Shown: positions 14,230 through 28,548 of the stretch, piece by piece
Layout: each line of letters starts with the position of its first letter
How positions within the stretch are numbered: the stretch's first letter is position 1
DNA from: Lamellibrachia satsuma
Taxonomy: Eukaryota; Annelida; Polychaeta; Sabellida; Siboglinidae
NCBI GenBank assembly: GCA_033239005.1
Contig: BSQZ01000005.1
Span: 10,283,501 to 10,347,500, forward strand
Direction: 5' to 3'
DNA: 64,000 nt
Made by a program: the position numbers and the translations under genes
Notes under the pieces: model-generated
What the model saw: only the letters and a program-made list of their open reading frames with translations
What the model was told of the DNA's origin: nothing
Database searches by the model: none

Positions 14230-14950
14230 GATGGAAATGTTTGTAGCCTATCTTCTTGTTACGGAGCGATAACCAGTCGCCATATTGGTGATGATCAAAT
14301 TTAGTAACAGCCTAAATCACCATAGACTCGATCACCCAGTCCTTCCTTTACGCTTAATTTTCAAGATTTAACTGCTTCACGCCCCACAATGTGGCGCCAC
14401 CTGTTTTTACCAGACGCCAGATGGCACCACAATTGTTACACGTAGACCTTGCGTCTGGAGAAAGCATTTCCATAGATCTGTTTTCGTCGTTTCATAACGT
14501 GTTGTTTTACGGTTCGCCACTTTCGCCGTTCTCGTTGGCGGTGAACGCACGCGCTTGAGCTCAAATAAATGCGCCTACAATGACATCGTGTGCAACAACT
14601 ATATCGATTTTACCGTGATTTTTTTTTAAAGCTGTACATTTCGTCCAAATCAGGAAACCGGGTCCAAATAGGAAAAGCGGTATTTCCAACCCGAAAGCGG
14701 TAATGCTGACATCTAAGTTTCTAACGACTGACACTGACAGACCGCAATAGGCTGGACTAGACTTACTGTATGTTTTTACAAACTTGAGGAAAATACTAAA
14801 TACACCACATGAAGATGCCTTAGAAAAATGTACGATATTATTATGTCTTCTTTCTGTATACAGAAGGAAGACCCACACTGACCAGTATTGCCACATGAAT
14901 ATCAGATATTCTCCTAGTCGTAGGCTTATCATAGGCATAGCTTATAATAT
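14230..14950. other. upstream region of the DIP2-like gene
   Basis: Lower AT content than its surroundings, with a YY1-like AATATGGCGAC on the minus strand just above the ATG (14278-14288). A promoter/5' UTR role is inferred from position only. No TATA box is evident. Confidence 0.35.
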
Positions 14951-14953
14951 GTC

Positions 14954-15160
14954 ATGCTCTATGTACAACCACCCTGCTTGGCTAGTCTCCGACTTGTTGT
15001 GCCTAAAACAAAACTTAACTTGCGCAAACGTGCTTTCTCTATCGCTGTGCCTAGGGTCTGGAATGAACCCCACATCACTTTGAAAACATCTGAAACTATA
15101 GCTATCTTCCAAAAAAAACTCAAGACAAATTTATTTAAGATTGCATTTCCACCATAAATC
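14954..15160 (+). mobile_element. non-LTR retrotransposon C-terminal fragment
   Basis: A 67-codon open frame ends with KRAFSIAVPRVWNEP and a basic FQKKLKTNLFKIAF tail, the usual C-terminal signature of CR1/L2-type reverse transcriptase ORFs (the A-P-x-x-W-N-x-L-P region followed by a Lys-rich helix). No reverse transcriptase core lies upstream, so this is a 5'-truncated copy. Confidence 0.72.
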
Positions 15161-15401
15161 TACGGTGGTCCCTCGTTCTGATAATGACCCGTCCCTGTTC
15201 ACGATTATGTTTAATGATTCTGTTTTGTTGCGCCTCTGAGCTCAGGTTCCTGATGATATAGGCGCCATAGAAGTTTATTATTTTTATTATTTTAACTTTG
15301 CGTCCCAGTACCCCAGATACCAAAACGTAGGAGTAGGCATAGCCCCGATGAACAGGCGTAAAGCGATAACGGAAGGGGACAAGAAGGAAAGGAAGAAACA
15401 C

Positions 15402-15475
15402 TTAGCAGGAGCCCTTGGAAGAAACACTTAGCAGGAGCCCTTAGAAGAAACACTTAGCAGGAGCCCTTAGAAGGT
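15402..15475. repeat. three tandem copies of a 28-bp unit
   Basis: The unit GAAACACTTAGCAGGAGCCC plus TTAGAA is present three times in a row. Confidence 0.85.
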
Positions 15476-15570
15476 GTGGCTATCCGTCCTGGGCCTTGAA
15501 AAAGATGACAAATAAAAAGAAGCGCAAGAAGACAGGCATGAGAACAAAGGACAAGTACTGTTGAAGTCAG

Positions 15571-15949
15571 GTCGTCATCCCATATACGGAAGGTGTCTCA
15601 GAGAAAGGGTTGATCGGGTATTGAAGAACTATTGTGTGGCCACAGCCACGCGTCCCACACAACCCTCAGACGCCTGTTTGTAGTTGGTTCACACAAATGA
15701 CAAAGTGGACCTGGAAGAACAGAGTGAACTAGTATACCAAATGCCCTGTAAGAGTTGTTGCGCAGCTTGAATAGGAGAGACAGGGAGATTGGTCAATATC
15801 AGACTAAACGAACACAAGAAAGACGTGGACATTGCACCAAGAGAGCCACACACGTGCATCAATATAATATAGGCAGAAAGAAGCGGTCGCAGTCCACTAT
15901 GAACCAGTCCGCAGTCACGGACCAAATAACCACCGAGAACCATATGACA
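15571..15949 (+). mobile_element. Penelope-like retroelement fragment (RT C-terminus and GIY-YIG endonuclease)
   Basis: Broken plus-strand frames give, in order, a VIPYTEGVSE segment, VDRVLKNY, HTNDKVD and then VYQMPCKSC with IGETGRLVNIRLNEHKKDVD. This is the order seen in Penelope-like elements at the end of the reverse transcriptase and in the GIY-YIG endonuclease, including the CxxC knuckle. In-frame stops (for example in the Tyr/Cys codon before IGETGR, near 15767) and at least one frameshift show it is dead. The last 82 bases recur inverted at 17055-17134. Confidence 0.72.
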
Positions 15950-16869
15950 TAATATAATAATATAACACAATATAACACACTACAATACAGTGTAATGTAA
16001 CATAATATAATGGGAAGGAGTAAAAGTGGTAGACATGGATTCCCACAGAAGAGAAGACACGTGAACGAAGCGACATGGATACGGAAGACAGAGGCAACGA
16101 TCAAACCGAAATGAGGGGAACTACGAACGTCACCCTACCAAGGCGTCATAACTTCATACTCTACCTACCTGGCTAATCTAGTGCCATGCTTTTGTGCCCT
16201 CGATTTGTCAAATTATGTGAGATGGACCCCCGCTTACTTGCGTGATATGGCGACCCTATAACAGTAACAGTATCCAGTAAGTAATGACAAGTTCTCTTCT
16301 GGGAATATGCCGCGAGGCGGCATGTGCGTAATCAGACATGCCCATCAATCAAGCACACGAACAAAGCAACTGGTTGCATACATGTCAACATGTGAAGACC
16401 AACATGACGGGGATTATTGACCAATCGATGCCGCCCCGCGCAGTCCCGGCTGCCTAGCAACTGGTGGCCTCGCCCAGGCATATCGCTCCATCCATTCATA
16501 CATAATACATCAAAGCAAACAGAACAAAGGAATTCAAAATAAACAATACACTTATACACAGGCCTAACGCCTGCATGACTTCTGACAATCTTCCCTCATT
16601 CAATCGATCGTTTTTATATTGCTGAGTTTCCAAGATTAGGCGATCGATTAGGCAAATAATCATCGATATTTGAACACAACAACTGCCAAATCATGGTACC
16701 TGGGTGATTGCGTAATCGGATGATTTTATAGATAAGCACGATTCGCGAATAATAATAAAACGGAAAACGATAAAAACCATTCTTTGCAAATGTGTTGTCC
16801 GTTGAACATCAAATGACAGGAGATTTCGAAAACGTATCAGTTCTCAAGTCTCAAGTAGTTATACTCCAA
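15950..16869. other. probable Penelope-like 3' sequence, no intact gene
   Basis: An AATATAAT-rich patch (15950-16010) precedes sequence with no recognisable gene. It lies between the two inverted copies of the Penelope-like terminal segment, so part of it may belong to that element. Confidence 0.35.
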
Positions 16870-17038
16870 ACAGCCCAATCTTGAGCTAACGCAGGAGTTT
16901 GGACCAACGGCTTTTAGTGTCTCTTCCGAAAGACACGGGCAAAGTGGGGTGAACGAAATTGCCCAAGCTTCGAAACGGCGGAGGTGGAATCGAACCACCG
17001 TCCTCTCGCGGATGCTCTAACCATTAGACCACCGCTCC
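16870..17038 (-). repeat. tRNA-derived SINE
   Basis: On the minus strand an RNA polymerase III split promoter is visible: an A-box-like TGGTCTAATGG and a perfect B box GGTTCGATTCC about 35 bp further on, in a tRNA-like head. The body runs into AAGAGACACTAAAAGCCGTT. The acceptor stem does not pair well, so this is a SINE rather than a working tRNA gene. A 16-bp piece of the head (ATTAGACCACCGCT) is duplicated at its 5' end (17038-17054). Confidence 0.65.
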
Positions 17039-17054
17039 CATTAGACCACCGCTG

Positions 17055-17134
17055 TCATATGGTTCTCGGTGGTTATTTGGTCCGTGACTGCGGACTTGTT
17101 CACAATGGACTGCGACCGCTTCTTTCTGCCTATA
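17055..17134 (-). repeat. inverted copy of the Penelope-like 3' segment
   Basis: The reverse complement of 15868-15949 with only a few differences (for example CATTGTGAACAAG against CACTATGAACCAG). The two copies face each other across about 1.1 kb. Confidence 0.8.
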
Positions 17135-17278
17135 GTATAGGTTCAATCTGTTAATACATGCAAATGATGCAATACATCAAATGCATTTAAAATGCGGACG
17201 TTATTGGTCCAATAATTAGTATTAGTAGATTCAGGCACTCAAAAGTATTGGAATAGGCATTCGAAGACTAAGCATGTT

Positions 17279-17382
17279 CCCTCATGTTGGACTCTCGATA
17301 AGGGAATGGCTTCCTTGTCCACTTGCCATCTGGAAATTGTTGTTTTGGATGGCAATCTTGTTAAATCTTGTTAAATCTCTCG
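17279..17382 (+). repeat. inverted repeat arm, left
   Basis: GGACTCTCGATAAG, GGCTTCCTTGTCCACTTGCC and a doubled AATCTTGTTA form about 100 bp that recur as the reverse complement at 20462-20553. A truncated direct copy is at 19447-19486. Confidence 0.8.
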
Positions 17383-17617
17383 ATCGGTTGTTGCCATCCA
17401 GCATTCGCTTCATGGCAACCACAAGTAAACATTGCATCAAGCAACTCTGCACAGTTATCTGACACACGAAGCTCATAAGCAACAGTAGAGAGGTGGTACA
17501 CTTTGAGCCGCAGTCGTCTCATCTTTTCCTTTTCGATTCTTATCTTCTTACGCATATCGCCCAGTAACGAAATTGTATCCACAAACAACGGGGCGATTGC
17601 GATGTCAGCAGAGCCTA

Positions 17618-17960
17618 GTGTAGCGGGGTCAGGTGTGATGACAACAGACCCTGACTTAGCGGGATGACAGCAGGACCTAGTGTAGCGGGACCAGGCGTGA
17701 TGACAACAGACCCTGACTTAGCGGGATGACAGCAGGACCTAGTGTAGCGGGACCAGGCGTGATGACATCAGACTCTGACTTAGCGGGATGACAGCAGGAC
17801 CTAGTGTAGCGGCATCAGGTGTGATGACAACAGACCCTGACTTAGCGGGATGACAGCAGGACCTAGTGTAGCGGGATCAGGTGTGATGACAGCAGACCCT
17901 GAGGTAGCGGGATGACAGCAGACCCTGAGATAGCGGTACCAGGCGTGTTGACAGCAGACC
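17618..17960. repeat. 62-bp minisatellite
   Basis: About five to six copies of a 62-bp unit containing GACCTAGTGTAGCGGGACCA and GGCGTGATGACAACAGACCC. Consecutive starts at 17674 and 17736 show the 62-bp spacing. The last copies degenerate. Confidence 0.9.
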
Positions 17961-17969
17961 AGCAGAAGA

Positions 17970-18530
17970 GTTACGTAGATGTACGTGTAGATGTACTTAT
18001 AGAGGTACTTGTAGCTGTACGTGTACAGGTACGTGTAACGGTATTGTAGAGTTACCTGTAGAGGTATTGTAGAGTTACTTGTGTAGGTACGTGTAGAGGT
18101 ACATGTAGAGGTACAAGTAGATGTACGCATAGATGTGTGCGTAGAGGTACTTATAGAAGTACTGGTATAGGTACTTCTAGAGGTACGTGTAGATGTACAT
18201 GTAGATGTACTCACAGAGGTACTTGTAGAGATACTTGTAGAGGTACGTGTACATGTACGTGTGGAGTTACGTGTAGAAGTACGTGCGGAAGTACGCGTAG
18301 ACATACAGAGGTACATACAGAAGTACACACAGAAGTATCATACAGAGTTATATACAGAAGACATTCAGAGGTACCAAACAAAGGTATATGCACATGTTTC
18401 ATACAGAAGCACGTACAGAGGTGTCATACATTGGTACATACATATGTTTCATACAGAAGAACATATATACGTTTCATACAGAAGTACATACAGAGATTTC
18501 ATACATATGTTCAAGTCTTCAAGTATATAA
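17970..18530. repeat. 12- to 18-bp minisatellite (GTACGTGTAGAG type)
   Basis: Dozens of short GTAC-centred units (GTACGTGTAGAG, GTACTTGTAGAG) that drift to TACATACAGAAG at the right end. Long repetitive frames on both strands (up to 175 codons) are by-products. Confidence 0.9.
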
Positions 18531-20461
18531 CGCTAAAAAGTAATTTACTATCCTGCAGTTTGCATAGTCAACTTCCAAGGTGGGGTGAACTAAAACGTTA
18601 GGATGTACAGTAAAATTGTGCAGTTCAGGGTTAAAAGTTCAGGCTTCCACGATGACTTGAACACTTCAAGGGCGGCTTTCTGACATGCTTTTGCCGTTGG
18701 TGCCGTGACTGCTTCCTGAGAGTGACAGAGGATTCATATAGATAAACAGACAAACAGACAGACAGTGACAGCGTGACAGAAAGACAGACGGAGAACGTTA
18801 TGTTTGCGCTTCCCAGAACTGCTAAGAAAGGCATAAATTGGAATTAATCATTTCTTCTGCTCATGGTAGTAGAACTATAACAGTAAATGTTATGATCGAT
18901 ATTGCAATAGCATAACTATATAAAAATAGGCACAATCTAGGACATTAGCTATAACGTACGTTTATTATGATTCACAACAGTGTCAACAACAACAATGCCA
19001 ACGGCGTATTTCTTTAAAACATTTACGTTAAATTAATATGTTAATTACAGACCTATCTAAGTTCGGGTATATCACAGAACACTAACGATGTTTGAAACAT
19101 GTCTACTATATAGTATAAGGGGTTATGCCAAGTAGAAGTTAAACTAAGAAAAACAGGATTTGTAATCGTCCACGTGCGTTCAACTGCAAAACTTGTGCTT
19201 GGGGCAAGTTGTCACCATTGTATTAGGACAAGTTGTTACAACTGTAATAACGATGGGGCGGTTCGCACCGATGGCTCAGCCAGCGAGTTGTGCGCTGACA
19301 ATGACTGAAAGAACAAAACTTATTTAACCACAACGTGTGGTCGCTTTATTTCACATGAAGCTTGTGAAGCCTTGCGTAATGGTTTATGACTAGCAGCATC
19401 AAACAAAATTAACAAGTATCTCACAAGTACACATATATGAAAAACGGATGGATTCTCGATAAGCCAATTGTTTCCTTGTCCGGAGAATCAGTCCCCTTTG
19501 GTAACATGAAGCTGTGAGCACTTACATTATTATGCACACCCTAATCACACGTTCTGTGCTGTAACAACGTGCCCCGTATGATGTAACAACTTGCCCCGCT
19601 TACGGGGCTACTTGTTACAGTTGACCGCCCCTGGGAAACTTCACATATCTATATCTGGAATATCAATGGTATGGTACAGTTTATTAACACGAATATTAAA
19701 CTTAATGTATACGTTGACATAGATAATGCATCTAACATATTGTGCACAAAAAGTGACTTTAACTGAAAATTGTAACAACTAGTCCCAGTCTCCTCTACTT
19801 ATCAGCTTCGACTTTCTTCTGAGAAAGACGGGTAAACTCGCGTTCAATAAATGTTATCAATGTAACGTCACGCAAAGCTCCTTCGCGATGGAACTAAAAC
19901 GAGGCGAGAACATCGACAGTTCTGCCGAATGTCGACAAGTACTGCGTATTTAGCGTAATATGCATTGCCTGCTAATATTTGGTTCAGCACAAACATTTCA
20001 TATTCGTACAAGTGGCTGTATTTAAATAGTCATATGTCTTATATGCATATACCACTAGTATTGTAACAGTTATCGGGCGCTGTATTGCATTCATCCGAGT
20101 GGAATTTGCCAAAGGTGTTTTTTAACACACAAACGTGTGTTTTTTAAGTCAGCTACCTGTGGTTACCTGATGAAACGTCATGATTAGGTAAAGAGCTCCA
20201 CCAGAAACATGCCACAGCGGGTGGGAAGACACGTCGGACTCACAGTTTCATAAGGGAAGACACGTCGGACTCACAGTTTCATATTCACATATGTTGGTAT
20301 TTATTTATTTATTTATTCTCTGGTGGAAGTACGGGATGCTTCCGACAATAAGTAGTTGCAGGAAGACCTTGTCAGTGTCAGGGTCACCAGGAATGTTCGA
20401 AATGCATACAAAAGTAAGGAATGCTTCCTGTGCATGTGTGACGTAACCAAATAATACAAGA
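18531..20461. other. no gene recognised
   Basis: Unique AT-rich sequence apart from the truncated repeat copy at 19447-19486 (ATTCTCGATAAGCCAATTG). No open frame longer than about 67 codons and no domain. Confidence 0.45.
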
Positions 20462-20553
20462 GATTTAACAAGATTTAACAAGATTTGCTATCCAAGCCAA
20501 AGGCTCAGATGGCAAGTGGACAAGGAAGCCATTGGCTTATCGAGAGTCCATCA
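20462..20553 (-). repeat. inverted repeat arm, right
   Basis: Reverse complement of 17279-17382, including the duplicated AGATTTAACA and the terminal CTTATCGAGAGTCC. Together the arms bracket about 3.1 kb, as the terminal repeats of a DNA transposon would. I could not confirm target duplications. Confidence 0.8.
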
Positions 20554-20915
20554 GTGTTCGTCTACGTGTAACACGCCCTCCTGAGATATGTGTCCAACTT
20601 GTTTTTAATGCAAATAACATATTGGCGTTAGTCGTCTATAGTTCTTTATTGGGGTCTTATTTTTTAAACCGAAATAAAAATCTGCAACACGCACATGTTA
20701 ACAGAGTGTGTTAGTAGTACAGTATCACTCACTAATAGAAACTTGGAAACAAGATGGGGCGAAGACACACTCCACGGCATGCACAAGTAAATAAATGTAA
20801 AGTATTTAAAGAAATATATAATGTTATACAATATACCATGAATATAATGGTAATTTAACAAACACAAGTCTAGATACGTCCAATGGATGCAATGATTATA
20901 CACAACCCACCCGGA

Positions 20916-21093
20916 CCCGTCCTCGGGGTTTTGAAAAGGGGGGTTCGAGCGTACATAATCAACCGGGGAATTTCGGGACGATTTCTGAAAATGTTAGTTA
21001 AACACTATTCTCTCGAAAAGGTGGGGTCATTCGAACACACGACCCCCCACCCCCTCCCACCCCACCTCACCTCACCTCACCCCCGAGGACGGG
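20916..21093. mobile_element. MITE-like element with 13-bp terminal inverted repeats
   Basis: CCCGTCCTCGGGG at 20916-20928 and its exact reverse complement CCCCGAGGACGGG at 21081-21093 enclose 152 bp with no coding capacity. This is the size and form of a miniature inverted-repeat element. A target duplication is not obvious. Confidence 0.55.
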
Positions 21094-21099
21094 CATGAC

Positions 21100-22758
21100 A
21101 ATCTATGTATCAAAACTGCCAATTTTCGCTTCCCTGCCTTTGCCGTGGCCACCGACGCACACCTTTGTTGCGCTCTTCTCAGTAAATGTTAAGGGGGGGG
21201 GGGTGAAGCACTCGACCAACCATAGCCCAAACATAATAACATACCATTTACACTATATATCACCCTTATATGATGGGCGCAACGCCACGGTAATTTTGTA
21301 ATATCCTTTTTAACTTTGCCATTATCTTCGCTGGGCGGCGCCATATTGCTCTGCGGGGGGCTCAGCGGCAGGGTGGTTTGAGTACGAGCTCCTGGCACCG
21401 CGTTCACACAGTAAAAACCTCTCGGAAAAACGGCCGAAACGAATGAAAAATCTAATAAAAAGAAAACTGGTGTGCACTGGATGGCTCCAGATATATCATC
21501 TAGTACTACAGATGCAAGGAAAAAACTTTTTATCGACTTCCGAGGAAGAATTTGCAGCGGAAAAGGTGGCTGAAAATGCGGAAAATGGCCTGTCCGCCAG
21601 CCGCACGCTCTGCGAGTGACCACTTTTCCGATGCAGATTACAAGACGAAAGACGTATGTGATGAGCATGGACGGACGGTGAGCATCAAGATGTCATTCTT
21701 GGTCAAAGACACCGTTCCATCTTAGTTCTTTTTTTCCGCATATGACCATGCATCTACAGATTATTCTGCGACAAGGAAACGTCAGATATCAGAGGGCAGA
21801 GCGATGCGTAGGAAGCGACGAGCCGAAACCAGGTTAGTAAATTAGATTACCGTTACCATTGCGACTTATCACTACGATTACAATATAGTTCCACCCCAAT
21901 AAGCACAGCTGTGCCTCAACGTCAGCATATATATGATCCACAGTAAATCGAAATGTATGAATACAATAAAGTGCGAGTAAGTGTTAATAGTTTGATATAA
22001 TTACGAGTGTTTTCCAATCCGCCGATTTATTTTCGACATGATCAGACGTACCATCAATACGTGGCCGTACTCAAAACAATAACAATAACTCGGTAAGTGC
22101 TACAGGATATACTGCAGCCTTACAACATGGGCCATGGCGTATGTACTAGGCAAAATTATTCAAGAAAATAATTTGATATTATTTATTGACAGTCATAATA
22201 AGTCTCAGACTCCTGTGTTCTAAATGCCGAGAGACCAAGCGGCAAGCGTAAGGCTAAGCCTGGGGGGGGTTAGATGCATGGGAGAAACACGACTAAAAGA
22301 CAGTATAGACTATAGTGCAACAGAAGCCTGCTGTTGCTGTTTACATTTCAAATTCTTTATGGAAATATTTAAATATCCAAATACTTTCAATGTGATTAAG
22401 TGCAAATACAGTTACAAAAACTTTTTAAAAGTATTTAAATATTTAAGTAAAATGTATTTCACCCATGCAATGTCTAGCTGGAAAGGAAACTAACTAAGGC
22501 ATCGTCATCTACCCAGTTGAACGCTGTCAGATTGCATGTCTGATTTCTATAATGACACTTTACAATTTGTCTGAATTCTTGTGACTTGACAATAAGGAAA
22601 AATTATATAAAATTAATTTGCTTTATTGATCAGATTAAACCTCACATGTAATAACCGGAAGTTCATAAAGAGATGTATTAATTCCATTTTATTCTAAGTC
22701 GACACTGTAATAAATATCGTGGGGGGAGGGGGCAACTGTCGGCAACCCACAATAGTAT
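21100..22758. other. no gene recognised
   Basis: A 159-codon minus-strand frame (21189-21668) lacks any recognisable domain and ends in a G-run translation (poly-Pro). I do not call it a gene. Confidence 0.4.
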
Positions 22759-22760
22759 TA

Positions 22761-24699
22761 CCCGTAAATTCTGTATTTGTAGCCGCACCCCTAATTAAAG
22801 CCGCACCCCGACTTTTGGCATAAACCCCGACTTTCCTCCGCACCGTTTGTTGCAGGCAAAAACCTTATTTAAAGCCGCACCCGGACTTTGAGCCAAGACC
22901 GTTTGAACACGCTTCGTGTGACGAATTTCCGTAGCGCACACAATTAGAAACAATGTAGATGGGTTCTGCAAAAATGTTATAACTTTGCTAATAATTATCA
23001 TAAACGAATGAATGAGGTCTAATTTTATTGTTAAAAGAGTCTCTAATGTAATGCAATGATAATAAATACATCACATTGTATAATCATGGGAATATTACTA
23101 TGTGAATTTCGTCAAAACGGAAAACAAAGATGACCAAATATCACCGTGCTACCAGATAATAACTGGGTGGCTGAATGCCCATACACCCAGTGGGAGAAAT
23201 GTAGCCATACATGTTGGCTATACAATAAACCTCAAATTATTCAAATATGTTGAGAAGTTTTGTTTGTATGACGTTTTATGTAGAACCATGCATAACGTTG
23301 CATGTATTGCAGCAGATTAAAAAGACTACCCGGGGTCTGTCTGTTGTTGTACCAGCTGTTTCAACTTCAAAGTTGTTTGAGTGACAGCCGGTAACTATGT
23401 AATAACTGGACGTCTCGATCAGCCGACTGCAGCTGGCGAGAACGGATATTGTGGTTTTACCTATTTCTTGGAAAGTTCCTGTTGTTGTTGTGTCATCGTT
23501 GGCCTACTGCCCTGGTACGCGCAAGCATTTGATCAAATGTTAGCGCATTCAATTCAACAAGTCTGGTCATTGTTTATTTACTCTCGTGTTGTTTCTGGGG
23601 TTGTGCACTGCTGACTTCACACAACTTTTCAGGGATTATAAAACAGTCTGTTGTAAATGCAATTGTCTCCAACGAATAACGATGCATGTTGATTACATAA
23701 TCGGCAAGGCATCACCGTTATTCTCAGAACTACTGATTGACAGATTGGTCTAGTTCGCAGACAGTTTACTAGCACGCGTTAACGGGGCCACTTGCATAGA
23801 ATACCAGGTGCGTGGGATTATACCACCGTATCTTGTACCAGAGTAAATGTAATTAACTCCAACGAGGCACTGGTAGTGGTGTTGCTTTGACAATCAGACG
23901 AAGCCAGCAAGCTTGGAACTCCTCATAAAAGTAACGCAACCTAAAACATCAAAACCTGAAACCATGCGGGACATCGATGTTGCTGTAATCCCCGGCGGTC
24001 TGACGCCGCCAGTACAGCCGTGTGACGTTAGCATCAATCGCCCATTTTACATGTGCGACACTTGTGAGAGCATTGGATGATTCACGGCGCTCACTCCCGG
24101 AGGCCGCCGTCGTGCGCTAAGGAGATTCTTGTACAATGGCTCGTGAAGGCGTGGGGTGCGATTCCATCTGCCATGATTGAATACAGCTACAAGAAGTGCC
24201 GCATCTCCAACAATGGAACGGACGACATCATGTTCGAAGATGTTTGCCGGTGCATGCGGCCACGGTCAGCGATGCCGACGACTCGTGATCAGACACGGAT
24301 ACTTGGGATGACGCCGCCATGCCGGTATACCGGCAGCGGTCTTCGACAGCGACGACTAAAGTGATTTTGAAGGATTTTAACTGTGACATGATTTTACATG
24401 TTTGATCATAGTTTTTGAACACTGCGGACACAGGTTTTTATGTAATTATTTGTTATGCACCAGTGGCAATTGTAATACAAAGTTTTATTGATGCATCCGA
24501 CTTCGTTTTTTTTTACTGATTATAAACCGCTATTTTTCGCACTAATAGCCGTTACTACTGACAACCCAATGAGCCAACTTTTGCATTTTTTCGGCAAATT
24601 ACTGTATTTAAAGCCGCACCCCAACTTTGCGGTCATCATCATCAATTCGGCTACACACTATTGTAATTGAAGCCGCGGCTACAAATAGAGAATTTACGG
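22761..24699 (+). mobile_element. pogo/Tigger-like DNA transposon, decayed
   Basis: Imperfect terminal inverted repeats begin CCCGTAAATTCTGTATTTG on the left and CCGTAAATTCTCTATTTG on the right (minus strand), flanked by TA at 22759-22760 and 24700-24701. That is the target duplication of Tc1/mariner/pogo elements. Subterminal AAAGCCGCACCC words repeat on both ends. Inside, at 23988-24047, lies an IPGGLTPPVQP-type segment that in pogo-class (DDE_1) transposases carries the third catalytic Asp region. A C-terminal segment (AWGAIPSAMIEYSYKKC, within 24077-24364) follows in another frame. The transposase is broken. Confidence 0.75.
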
Positions 24700-24937
24700 T
24701 AGTACAAGCTATACATAATATTATGAAGGAAGTATATCAGGCATGGGGTCAATTCTGTTTTGTCAATTAAAAAAAATCAGTTCTAATTCTGCCTTGCAAA
24801 AAATCAATTCCAACTGTTAAAATCCTAGGCTAAAGAAAAATTCAAATCCAATTCGTTTTAACACAGTTTTATTTGTCACGTGTGCACAATCATATTTAAT
24901 CAGATATGATTAAAAAATTATTGTTCGTTAAATGCAC

Positions 24938-24972
24938 CCACACCACACCACACCACACCACACCACACCACA

Positions 24973-25036
<64 letters not shown>

Positions 25037-25037
25037 C

Positions 25038-25089
<52 letters not shown>
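24938..25089. repeat. compound microsatellite (ACACC)n-(ACGC)n-(AC)n
   Basis: Three simple repeats in succession. The frames that read as Thr/His or Ala/Cys/Val repeats are artefacts. Confidence 0.97.
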
Positions 25090-25093
<4 letters not shown>

Positions 25094-25323
25094 ATGGTGC
25101 CAACCGAGGACACCGGAGTAGATCCCGCCAACCGGGGACTTCGTTAATAACAGACCGACGTAGTTATAGGGTTATCATATGTAAGCACTCATGTTAGTGA
25201 TTTGAAAAACAGTGTAATTTTTTTAATAAATCATGATTTTTAATCACCGGACTCTTTACATTCAGAACGAAGACGCACACCATACACACAGTCTGTGTTG
25301 GTTACTATCCATATGCGGACTTT

Positions 25324-28045
<2,722 letters not shown>

Positions 28046-28326
28046 GAAAGTTGAGACCCTTGCCTCCCTCTTCTCAGAGGAAAGCTGAAGGTTGAGATCC
28101 TTGCCTCCTTCCCTTCAGAGGAAAGAGGAAGGTTGAGACCCTTGCCTCCCTCCCCTCAGAGGAAAGTTGAAGATTGATATCCTTGCCTCCTTCCCTTCAG
28201 AGGAAAGAGGAAGGTTGAGACGCTTGCCTCTCTCCCCTCAGAGGAAAGTTGAAGGTTGAGATCATTGCCTCCTTCCCTTCATAGGAAAGAGGAAGGTTGA
28301 GACCCTTGCCTCCTTCCCCTCAGAGA
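28046..28326. repeat. about 41-bp minisatellite
   Basis: About seven copies of GTTGAGACCCTTGCCTCC followed by CTCCCCTCAGAGGAAAG, with two alternating subtypes (GTTGAAG and GAGGAAG junctions). Confidence 0.88.
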
Positions 28327-28548
28327 GTAAACTTAGTACTATTTACATTTAAATACTCCCATCAGCATCAAATCCCTAGAATCTATCAACTAGCCTGGTT
28401 AATTTTATTGCACCTTCCAGTTATCAGCCGATGGTATTCAGCCTACATTGCACACCAGGGATGCCATTAGCAGCCAGATAAGATCTCACAACACTTGATT
28501 ATCGCTTTAATTGACTGCATTTCACGTAGTTCACAGTTCTTGCTCCGT

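Noticed and set aside
16978..17038. A functional tRNA gene on the minus strand
   Set aside because: The B box is perfect but the acceptor stem does not pair and the anticodon arm is unconvincing. A SINE head fits better.
17801..18601. Thr/Arg/Ser-rich frames of 154-175 codons
   Set aside because: They follow the GTAC-type minisatellite. No start context, splice sites or domain.
21189..21668. 159-codon minus-strand frame
   Set aside because: No recognisable domain, low-complexity end, and no splice or promoter evidence.
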